Source of the DNA: Desulfuromusa sp.
GTDB taxonomy: Bacteria; Desulfobacterota; Desulfuromonadia; Desulfuromonadales; Geopsychrobacteraceae
Assembly (NCBI GenBank): GCA_021157505.1
Contig: JAGGWI010000062.1
Location: 1 to 5,388 of the forward strand
Reading direction: 5' to 3'
DNA: 5,388 nt
A model generated the notes under the pieces. That model was given only the letters and a program-made list of their open reading frames with translations, made no database searches and was not told where the DNA came from. Made by a program: the position numbers and the translations under genes. Position 1 is the first letter of the stretch, and each line of letters begins with the position of its first letter. Positions 1-5,388 of this stretch are shown here, piece by piece.

Positions 1-126
1 CGGCTGTTCCAGACGGATGCTTTCTTCCAGGGGAGGAATAGAGGCTTCCCCGCCTGCCGCAGATACGGAACCACTGAAAAACAGCCCGACCAGTAAACAT
101 CCTGTAATCCATAAACGCAAGAACAT
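1..126 (-). CDS. Exported protein of unknown function, N-terminal 42 residues only (runs off the left edge)
   Basis: Only the start of this gene is in the window. The ATG at 126-124 is preceded by a strong ribosome-binding site (TAAGGA, six bases upstream). The first residues read MFLRLWITGCLLVGLFFSGS and continue VSAAGGEASIPPLEESIRLE. This is a textbook Sec signal peptide: a short N-terminus with Arg4, a hydrophobic core at about residues 5-18, and a likely signal peptidase I cleavage after VSA (residue 23). Cys10 sits in an I-T-G-C context, but it lies inside the hydrophobic core rather than after it, so I do not call a lipoprotein. The mature start (rich in Gly, Glu and Pro) is not diagnostic. 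The product is probably periplasmic or outer-membrane. It follows selO on the same strand after 121 bases, far enough to have its own promoter. Exported status is fairly sure; the family is unknown. Confidence 0.72.
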   Translation of the reverse strand, partial: MFLRLWITGCLLVGLFFSGSVSAAGGEASIPPLEESIRLEQP

Positions 127-132
127 GATTCA

Positions 133-138
133 TCCTTA
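133..138 (-). promoter_or_regulatory. Ribosome-binding site of the exported-protein gene
   Basis: Read on the minus strand this is TAAGGA, six bases before the ATG at 126-124. It is a close match to the Shine-Dalgarno consensus at good spacing. It decides the start in favour of 126 over the nearby out-of-frame ATG at 133-131. Confidence 0.7.
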
Positions 139-160
139 AAATAAGTAGTTCAATAATTTC

Positions 161-228
161 AAGCTGCATCCAAAAAATACAGTTTTATGCGTGGTCCGCG
201 TGTCGGGTTGTGTGGATCGTAGCAGCTT
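161..228 (-). repeat. Imperfect inverted repeat between selO and the exported-protein gene
   Basis: On the minus strand, AAGCTGC at 228-222 and ATCCA at 217-213 are complementary to TGGAT at 172-168 and GCAGCTT at 167-161. This gives twelve base pairs, interrupted by a 4-nt bulge (TACG) on one side, around a loop of about 40 nt. A run of six T residues lies at the 3' side of the loop, just before the second arm, rather than after it, so this is not a canonical intrinsic terminator. It could be a 5'-leader structure for the downstream gene, a weak terminator-like fold after selO, or chance. The AT-rich stretch at about 138-160 just before the ribosome-binding site could hold a promoter, but I see no convincing -35/-10 pair there. 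Confidence 0.3.
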
Positions 229-247
229 CTTGTAGAGTCCGACAGCA

Positions 248-1867
248 CTAGGAACTACAGGAAAGCATCGAACAGCCTGCCCGGTGTCGCGCCCATTCGG
301 GTCGCTTCAGGGAAAACTCCTCATTCTCCGGCTGTTCCGCATAGGGTTGTCGCATCACCTCCAGCAAATCATTAACCAGACTGTGATCCCCAGCCTCCGC
401 TTTATCAATCGCCAGTTGTGCAAGGTAATTGCGTAGCACGTATTTGGGATTGACACTATTCATCCGTTGCCGCCTTGCAGCGGTGCTGACTCCGTCCCGG
501 GCAACCCGCTTTAGATAGCTGCGCAGCCAGTCATTGATCTGATCTCTATGTTTTCTGGTCAACTCCTCCGGTTGGTAGTAGGCGTCGAGCAGCGGGACAA
601 GTAAATTGTTATCGTCATGGTTATCTGTCGGTACCAGATCAGCTAATTTACGATAGAAAATCGTCATATCAGTTTCCACCAACTGCAATATTTTTTCCAA
701 TTCGGCAGTTAATAGCAGATCGGTTGTTGTTTCAAATTTTTTCAGTCCCAATTTTTGTGCCATCATTTCCCGCCAACCCTGCTGATAGTGATCGTTGTAA
801 AGCTGCAGCACCGCTTCCAACGGTTCCGCCTGCTCAATCAGCGGGTAGATAGCGTTAGCCAGTTGGACCAGGTTCCAGAGGGCAATCTGCGGCTGGTGAC
901 CGAAACGGTAGCGACCTCCCTGGGCATCAGTGGTGTTGGGGGTCCAGTCGGGATCGTAGTTTTCCAGCCAACCGTAGGGGCCGTAGTCGATAGTCAGGCC
1001 AAGAATTGACATATTGTCGGTGTTCATCACTCCATGAACAAAGCCGACACGCATCCAGTGAACAATCATTTCGGCAGTGCGGCGGCAGATCTCTTCGAAC
1101 CACTGCAGATAAACAGCCCTGGAGGGTTCACCCAAGTGGGGGAAATCAGTGCGAATCGTGTAGTCAGTCAGCTGCCGCAACAGGTCGATTTCATTGCGCC
1201 AGGTAAAAATCTGAAAGTTACCGAAACGGGTAAAGGATGGAGCAACCCGGCAAACGACAGCACCCGGCTCTTGTTGCGGATGGCCATCATAAAACATGTC
1301 ACGCGTGACCTGTTCACCGGTCAGTAATAAACTCAAAGCGCGAGTCGTCGGCACCCCCAGATGATACATCGCTTCACTGCAGAGGAATTCGCGTACCGAG
1401 GAACGCAGCACCGCCAGTCCATCGGCTCGACGTGAGTAGGGGGTGGGTCCCGCACCTTTCAGCTGCAGCGCCCAGCGCTCACCCTGCTGGTTGATAATCT
1501 CACCCAGATTGATTGCCCGCCCATCACCCAACTGGCCAGCCCAGTTACCAAACTGGTGACCTCCATAGCAAGTCGAGTAGGGATCCATGCCAGGGAGTAA
1601 CCTGTTGCCCGAAAAGATCTGGGAGAACTCCTCGCTTTCGCAAGCGGTACTCTCTAAATCAAGCAGCTCAGCAACTTCTAGCGCGAAGGCAACCCGTTGC
1701 GGTGCGACCACAGGAGTCGGATTGACCCGTGAATAACAGGCACCATGTACTTGGCGCAATTGATTGCTACTCTCCGGATCAGCAGGAAGCTCACGAACAA
1801 AGCAGTTATCGAAATTCAGTGCGGCAAAGGATGAATCAGCCTGTTGCGGGGGAATATTTATTTTCAT
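248..1867 (-). CDS. selO: SelO (YdiU/UPF0061) protein adenylyltransferase with pseudokinase fold
   Basis: SelO has a protein-kinase fold with an inverted ATP site and transfers AMP from ATP to Ser/Thr/Tyr hydroxyls of target proteins. In E. coli it is linked to S-glutathionylation and oxidative-stress resistance. All hallmark motifs are here: DPYSTCYGGHQFGNWAGQLGDGR at about residues 95-117, the LQLKGAGPTPYSR loop with nucleotide-binding Lys137, Glu160 in SSVREFL, Arg207 and Arg214 in CRVAPSFTRFG, the catalytic-loop HGVMNTDNMS with Asp284 and Asn285, and metal-binding Asp294 in TIDYGPYGW. They match E. coli K113, E136, R176, R183, D246, N247 and D256 with consistent offsets. The protein ends in CSS; Cys537 (TGT) takes the place of selenocysteine in vertebrate SelO. 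At 539 residues it is longer than E. coli YdiU (about 480) but within the range of the family's long form. The only start in reach is ATG 1867, because an in-frame TAG lies 24 bases upstream. It follows the transglutaminase gene after 92 nt. Function is assigned with high confidence; the cellular targets are unknown. Confidence 0.97.
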   Translation of the reverse strand: MKINIPPQQADSSFAALNFDNCFVRELPADPESSNQLRQVHGACYSRVNPTPVVAPQRVAFALEVAELLDLESTACESEEFSQIFSGNRLLPGMDPYSTCYGGHQFGNWAGQLGDGRAINLGEIINQQGERWALQLKGAGPTPYSRRADGLAVLRSSVREFLCSEAMYHLGVPTTRALSLLLTGEQVTRDMFYDGHPQQEPGAVVCRVAPSFTRFGNFQIFTWRNEIDLLRQLTDYTIRTDFPHLGEPSRAVYLQWFEEICRRTAEMIVHWMRVGFVHGVMNTDNMSILGLTIDYGPYGWLENYDPDWTPNTTDAQGGRYRFGHQPQIALWNLVQLANAIYPLIEQAEPLEAVLQLYNDHYQQGWREMMAQKLGLKKFETTTDLLLTAELEKILQLVETDMTIFYRKLADLVPTDNHDDNNLLVPLLDAYYQPEELTRKHRDQINDWLRSYLKRVARDGVSTAARRQRMNSVNPKYVLRNYLAQLAIDKAEAGDHSLVNDLLEVMRQPYAEQPENEEFSLKRPEWARHRAGCSMLSCSS

Positions 1868-1885
1868 CAGGCAATTGTCGCACTG

Positions 1886-1890
1886 CTCCT
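1886..1890 (-). promoter_or_regulatory. selO: Possible distant ribosome-binding site of selO
   Basis: AGGAG on the minus strand is the only good Shine-Dalgarno match upstream of selO, but 18 bases separate it from the ATG at 1867, about twice the normal spacing. The intervening bases can form a small weak hairpin (GCAGTG against CAATTGC) that would bring the site nearer the start. No alternative in-frame ATG, GTG or TTG lies closer to it; CTG at 1870-1868 is the only near-cognate option. The remainder of the 92-base gap (1868-1959) shows no clear promoter hexamers and no terminator hairpin after the transglutaminase gene, which is compatible with read-through. Confidence 0.35.
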
Positions 1891-1959
1891 ACTTCTGGGG
1901 CAAGATGTCTGGAGAAAATTGTTCAGGGAAATGGAATCAGCCTCTTTCTTATGGCAGTA

Positions 1960-3861
1960 CTAGATCCGCTTTAATAGAGACTTCAGTTCCGCTAGTTCCT
2001 GTGAATTCAATACCCGATCACGGAACACCGCACCGTAATAGATCCGGGCAAATTGGCGACACTCCTGATTATCAAGCTGCTCTCCGATTTCTGCCAGAGC
2101 GGATCCCGGCCGCAAAACTCCAGGTCCATAGCGTTTTCTGATCCGAACGCGGAATTTTTCTAACAGACGCGCTTCTTTTGATTTACGCCGCAATCTGAAA
2201 GTGCCAGCAACCAGCACGACACCCACAAGGATCCCCCCTGCAATTTTCCACCAACCTTCCGGGGCATGCACTGAACGCAGGTTCCGCAAGCTGTCACCAG
2301 CCTCGCGAAACAGTGATATCTGCCGTTTCAGGTCAAAAACCACGACCGCCTGTACCCAATAATAATTGAGGCTATCAACCAGTTGTTTCAAGGGACTTAA
2401 TTGTTCCCGGTCACGCGCCCCCAAGGTGGTTGCAACATTGATGGCCCACTGGCTGGGATCGATACGTTGCCAGCTGTTGTCACCAGTCAGGACTTCGACC
2501 CAGACATGGGCCGTTTCTTCAGTCACCAGATAATAGCCACCCATCGAATTGTAATCACCACCGTAATATCCACCAACCAGTCGAGCCGGAATGCCAGCAA
2601 GCCGAGCCAGGGTGATATATGCCGAGGCAAAGTACTCACAATATCCCCGCTTCTCTGTAAACAAAAAAGAGTCCACCGGATCAGCGCCGGATGGCAGATT
2701 ATCCTGTGCGTAGCTGAGGTTCTGGTTGCGGAAGAAATCAGCTAGAAGATTGATACGCACAGTGACCTCTTCACTCTCAGCATAGATGCTGGCAGCAACC
2801 TGGCGCATCCGTGGCGAAACATCTCTTGGAGGTTGCAGATAAAAAGCCCTGTCCAGGTGACCGCTCATCTGCAGTTTGGCACCGGGACTTGCTTGCACCT
2901 CAAAACGAATCCGCCGATCAAGCGGGCGATGAGCGATATACATCTGGTCTACAGTTTTCTTGTGGCGCACCTCTGCAACCCGAATCGGCCGATCCAGAGT
3001 CATCAGATAACGATTGTTGCGCGGTTCCGGGTAGATCATGAAGATAACTGGGGCAGGTCCTTCAACCCGCGCAGTCCCTTCTCGGGGAGGCTCGCTGCGA
3101 ACCCAACGACCTTGCTTCGGCTGATTAAGAACCAGCGCTCGCCAGTAGCGATCCTCCGGGGCCAGTTCCGGACCTTCAGCTCGAAATGAAAGGGTCTTGA
3201 TCCCCGAAATTTGTGCAAAACTTCCCGGCTGCACCGTCTCTGCGAGACCGGTCACCCCCTTGGCAGCAGGATTGAGAAAATCCCAGAGAGGGTGCTGGGT
3301 CCTTGGCAGGACAACAAAGAAAACCAGCATCAGCAACAGTGAAACGGCAGGAATAATAAGACCAACCTTGATCAGTTTTTTCAAGTCAGGGCGGGTCATG
3401 AGCAGGTTTTGATCGGTGACGTGGACAGTCAAAAGGACCAGTCCCAGGGTCACTCCAAAAACCAATAACACCAGATAAATAATAAAGCCCATTTCCAGAT
3501 GGATCAGGGAAGATCCCGCCAGAAGAAAAAGAGCCAGAACGAAAATCTGCAGGTAATCTCGTCCCTCCTTGGGGGTCAACAGTCGAACGACCATCAGTAG
3601 CACCATGGCATGAACGACCGGTAAAGCAACTTCTGCCCGGGTGATCTGCATGGCATAGAAGGCCATACCAAACAGTGCAATCAGGGTAACGAGCCAGGTT
3701 GGCAGAGGGTAATGCTTGCGTCGGTCACAGCAGAAGCCCGCAGGGATAGCCAGTAACGCAACCAGCAGCAACGGGCGATCAAGGTAAGCCAATATCGGAC
3801 CCATGCTGAGCAGAGCGACAACCCCGGAGAGGAGATCAAGAAGTCTTTTGATCCTGACCAT
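1960..3861 (-). CDS. tgpA: TgpA-like inner-membrane protein with periplasmic transglutaminase domain (DUF3488 / transglutaminase core / DUF4129)
   Basis: With the start at ATG 3861 the product has 633 residues. The N-terminal third is hydrophobic, with about seven predicted membrane helices (near residues 7-24, 29-45, 53-71, 77-95, 104-122, 125-146 and 164-186), as in the DUF3488 region. A large extracytoplasmic part follows, carrying a transglutaminase/protease-like core at about 370-485. The papain-like triad is complete: Cys408 in RGYCEYFASA, His452 in TAHVWVEV, Asp468 in RIDPS. Their spacing equals that recalled for Pseudomonas aeruginosa TgpA (C404/H448/D464). A last membrane helix (about 539-557) leads to a basic cytoplasmic tail of about 75 residues resembling DUF4129. 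TgpA is important for viability in Pseudomonas, but the true reaction and substrate are unsettled; cell-envelope function is the usual inference. The frame stays open to a GTG at 3909 (649 residues), but that would overlap the DUF58 gene by 74 nt. ATG 3861 gives a 26-nt overlap and starts just before the first helix. Neither start has a strong ribosome-binding site, which suggests translational coupling. Confidence 0.93.
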   Translation of the reverse strand: MVRIKRLLDLLSGVVALLSMGPILAYLDRPLLLVALLAIPAGFCCDRRKHYPLPTWLVTLIALFGMAFYAMQITRAEVALPVVHAMVLLMVVRLLTPKEGRDYLQIFVLALFLLAGSSLIHLEMGFIIYLVLLVFGVTLGLVLLTVHVTDQNLLMTRPDLKKLIKVGLIIPAVSLLLMLVFFVVLPRTQHPLWDFLNPAAKGVTGLAETVQPGSFAQISGIKTLSFRAEGPELAPEDRYWRALVLNQPKQGRWVRSEPPREGTARVEGPAPVIFMIYPEPRNNRYLMTLDRPIRVAEVRHKKTVDQMYIAHRPLDRRIRFEVQASPGAKLQMSGHLDRAFYLQPPRDVSPRMRQVAASIYAESEEVTVRINLLADFFRNQNLSYAQDNLPSGADPVDSFLFTEKRGYCEYFASAYITLARLAGIPARLVGGYYGGDYNSMGGYYLVTEETAHVWVEVLTGDNSWQRIDPSQWAINVATTLGARDREQLSPLKQLVDSLNYYWVQAVVVFDLKRQISLFREAGDSLRNLRSVHAPEGWWKIAGGILVGVVLVAGTFRLRRKSKEARLLEKFRVRIRKRYGPGVLRPGSALAEIGEQLDNQECRQFARIYYGAVFRDRVLNSQELAELKSLLKRI

Positions 3862-4714
3862 AATGAGCCAATGCCTGTAGGAGTAGAAGTTTGTGTCGCT
3901 GTCCGGCACCCGGAGAAATTTCCAGGCTTCCGGCTTTCAAACCAACTGGCCACCCGTCACGCAGCCAGCGCATCACCAGATAGCTGGCATAGCGCAAGCG
4001 CTGCTCAAGATTTGCGGCAGGGATTTCTGCCAGGTCAAGAACAACGGGTTTACGGGTCACAGCTGAGAGTTCTTTCACTTTGAGACGATCATCGCGCGCC
4101 GAGAGTTTCCAGTGAATCGATTTGAGCGGTTCACCACCTTGATAATTACGGATCCGGTTAATATCGCCTTCATAACCTTTCTGCCAATTCTGCTGAGTCC
4201 CTGCTCCACCACCAGGATCAACCTGGCGCAAATCGGAGCAGGGCTGCGGAGCGGGGAAAACCGTGATTTTCTGATCAATGATTAAACCTTTCGAGCGGAT
4301 GAAAAAGTTGACCGGAAAACGGGAACGTATGGTAACAGCAGGCAGTTGCTGACGGCCACGTCCGCAGAGGCTTATTTCCAGACTCTTCTGCAGGCTTTGC
4401 TGTGGATCCACCACTGGGAAAAAGGTCGTACGCTCAGCGATAACAATCTCCATCAGAAAAATTGGTAGCCTACGTCGTCGGTTGATAAGTTCAATGCCGA
4501 GCAGGGTCGGCAGGCTGTCGTAGATCTCATCGGGAGGATGATAGCGAACACTGACCCGGTCCAGATTCCATTTGCCCAGCACGCCAGAAATGGCCATGAA
4601 GCCAAGCAACGCCGAAACCATCAGGTAGAGGAGGTTGTTACCCGTGTTGACTGCAGCAAAACCGATCAACAGGGTGATGAAAATATAAATGAACCCGGCA
4701 CGGGTCAGTTTCAG
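3836..4714 (-). CDS. DUF58 family membrane-anchored protein, probable CTG start
   Basis: DUF58 proteins are the constant partners of MoxR ATPases. They carry two N-terminal membrane helices and a cytoplasmic part that is proposed to contain a von Willebrand A-like fold; their biochemical role is not established. Counting from CTG 4714 there are 292 residues. KLTRAGF is followed by a first helix at about 7-22, the family motif AAVNTGNNLLY at about 20-30, and a second helix at 26-46. The signature block YEGDINRIRNYQGGEPLKSI and the following HWKLSARDDRLKVKE at about 181-215 match the classic DUF58 pattern (GD..R.I.W...AR...L.VKE). The first conventional start is TTG 4669, which would delete the KLTRAG segment and most of helix 1, so the true start should be further upstream. 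No ATG, GTG or TTG exists between 4669 and the in-frame TAA at 4762-4760. CTG 4714 overlaps the moxR stop as CTGA, mimicking the common ATGA overlap. The family call is secure; the start is inferred. Confidence 0.9.
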   Translation of the reverse strand: MKLTRAGFIYIFITLLIGFAAVNTGNNLLYLMVSALLGFMAISGVLGKWNLDRVSVRYHPPDEIYDSLPTLLGIELINRRRRLPIFLMEIVIAERTTFFPVVDPQQSLQKSLEISLCGRGRQQLPAVTIRSRFPVNFFIRSKGLIIDQKITVFPAPQPCSDLRQVDPGGGAGTQQNWQKGYEGDINRIRNYQGGEPLKSIHWKLSARDDRLKVKELSAVTRKPVVLDLAEIPAANLEQRLRYASYLVMRWLRDGWPVGLKAGSLEISPGAGQRHKLLLLQALAHYGQDQKTS

Positions 4715-5388
4715 ACCAAAGGTACCGGGTTTTCGTCGAGTAGCGAAAGCAGGATCTCCTTACGATCAAGGGTTTCATTTTCCGGACGCAGGATCAGGCG
4801 ATGAGCACACACCGGCAGGTAGAGGGCTTTGACATCTTCGGGGATAACATAATCACGGCCAGCCAGAAAGGCGTGACTGCGTGCGGTTGCTGCCAGACTG
4901 ATGGCACCGCGAGTGGAAATTCCGGTCAGCAGCAACGGATGTTTACGGGTGGCTGCCACCAGGCGATAAATATACTCTGTGATCTTTTCTGAGAGCTGGA
5001 TCTCTGCGTGAATTGCCTGACGCGCCCGCAGCAGCTCCTCTCGACTCAACAGTGGTTTAATCTGTCGGATTTCCTCCCGAACACTGCCGGTCTGGATGAT
5101 CTTCCTTTCCATCGCTTCCGGTGGGTAGCCAATATCGGTGGTGATCAGAAATCGGTCGAGTTGGGATTCTGGCAGCGGATAAGTACCGACCTGTTCAAAC
5201 GGATTCTGTGTCGCAATCACCATGAACGGATCCGGCAGGTGGTAGGTCTTGCCCTCGACAGTGACCCGTTGTTCCTCCATCGCCTCAAGCAGTGCACTCT
5301 GGGTTTTTGGCATCGCCCGATTGATCTCGTCGACCAGAAGCAGGTTGTTGAAAATTGGCCCCTCAATGAAGCTGAACTGATTCTGGCC
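4711..5388 (-). CDS. MoxR-family AAA+ ATPase, C-terminal 225 residues (runs off the right edge)
   Basis: MoxR proteins are cytosolic AAA+ ATPases of about 310-340 residues that act as chaperone-like factors, often with DUF58 or VWA-domain proteins encoded beside them. The frame is open from the window edge, so Walker A and the true start lie outside. Counting from 5388, the visible part begins GQNQFSFIEGPIFNN and contains Walker B LLLVDEINRA with Asp20 and Glu21, then the MoxR hallmark MPKTQSALLEAMEEQ. Sensor 1 is in VIATQNP (Asn62), the arginine finger region is LPESQLDRF (Arg79), and sensor 2 is in GISTRGAISL (Arg160) in the C-terminal helical lid. The ATG at 5313 lies within the Walker B/MoxR motif and is not a real start. 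The TGA at 4713-4711 overlaps the downstream DUF58 frame by 4 nt, so the two are almost certainly co-translated. Nothing in the visible part looks degraded. Confidence 0.95.
   Translation of the reverse strand, partial: GQNQFSFIEGPIFNNLLLVDEINRAMPKTQSALLEAMEEQRVTVEGKTYHLPDPFMVIATQNPFEQVGTYPLPESQLDRFLITTDIGYPPEAMERKIIQTGSVREEIRQIKPLLSREELLRARQAIHAEIQLSEKITEYIYRLVAATRKHPLLLTGISTRGAISLAATARSHAFLAGRDYVIPEDVKALYLPVCAHRLILRPENETLDRKEILLSLLDENPVPLV

Noticed and set aside
1..126. Lipoprotein signal (ITGC) in the exported protein
   Set aside because: Cys10 lies before most of the hydrophobic core, too early for a lipobox; a VSA cleavage site after the core fits signal peptidase I better.
248..262. 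Possible selenocysteine at the SelO C-terminus
   Set aside because: The residue at the selenocysteine position is encoded by TGT (Cys537), the frame ends in TAG, and no in-frame TGA is read through.
1868..1959. Intrinsic terminator or promoter between tgpA and selO
   Set aside because: I found no GC-rich stem followed by a T-run and no credible -35/-10 pair; the region is reported only as a gap with a doubtful ribosome-binding site.
755..2141. Several plus-strand open frames of 66-125 codons opposite selO and the end of the transglutaminase gene
   Set aside because: They lie antisense to strongly conserved coding sequence, show no recognisable domains, and overlap each other. They are reading-frame shadows.
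2401..3412. Plus-strand open frames of 71-118 codons and a 60-codon minus-strand frame inside the transglutaminase-like gene
   Set aside because: The real frame carries the membrane helices and an intact catalytic triad across this interval; these alternatives have no motif or plausible start context.
3681..4278. Minus-strand frames at 3681-3953 and 4075-4278 and a plus-strand frame at 3871-4083
   Set aside because: Out-of-frame shadows of the DUF58 and tgpA coding sequences; composition is low-complexity Ser/Arg-rich with no family resemblance.
4700..4765. MoxR-DUF58 fusion by programmed -1 frameshifting
   Set aside because: The two frames overlap in the right register for a -1 shift, but the sequence before the moxR stop (CCT TTG GTC TGA) has no slippery heptamer, and both proteins look complete as separate products.
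1..5388. tRNA, rRNA, CRISPR arrays, insertion sequences or phage genes
   Set aside because: No repeats with regular spacing, no transposase-like frames and no tRNA-like cloverleaf were seen; nearly all of the window is accounted for by five minus-strand genes.

Overview
The window reads as ordinary chromosomal DNA from a Gram-negative bacterium, most likely a proteobacterium. Base composition is moderate, with no sign of phage, insertion sequence or plasmid genes. The gene set (MoxR ATPase, DUF58 protein and TgpA-type transglutaminase, followed by SelO) is typical of Proteobacteria. A Desulfuromonadales/Geobacterales-like or gammaproteobacterial host is plausible, but I cannot settle this from sequence alone.

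All genes lie on the minus strand, so transcription runs from the right edge to the left. In that order they are: (1) the C-terminal two thirds of a MoxR-family AAA+ ATPase, open at the right edge; (2) a DUF58 membrane-anchored protein whose reading frame overlaps the moxR stop and appears to begin at a CTG codon; (3) a TgpA-like membrane protein with a periplasmic transglutaminase-like domain (DUF3488, transglutaminase core, DUF4129), overlapping the DUF58 gene by 26 nt; (4) after a 92-nt gap, a full-length SelO (YdiU) pseudokinase-fold AMPylase; (5) after a 121-nt gap containing a long inverted repeat, the first 42 codons of an exported protein that runs off the left edge.

Genes 1-3 form the classical MoxR/DUF58/transglutaminase operon. 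A cytosolic MoxR chaperone-like ATPase is thought to act with the DUF58 protein and an inner-membrane transglutaminase-like protein whose catalytic Cys-His-Asp domain faces the periplasm. SelO is a separate functional unit, a protein AMPylase linked to redox stress, and may or may not be co-transcribed with the cluster.

No new system is evident. The points most worth checking are the missing conventional start codon of the DUF58 gene (a CTGA start/stop overlap), a SelO that keeps its C-terminal cysteine but appears to lack the partner cysteine of the E. coli redox switch, the badly spaced ribosome-binding site of selO, and the inverted repeat between selO and the last gene. Most of the plus-strand open frames are antisense shadows. 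No stretch longer than 300 bases is without a gene.
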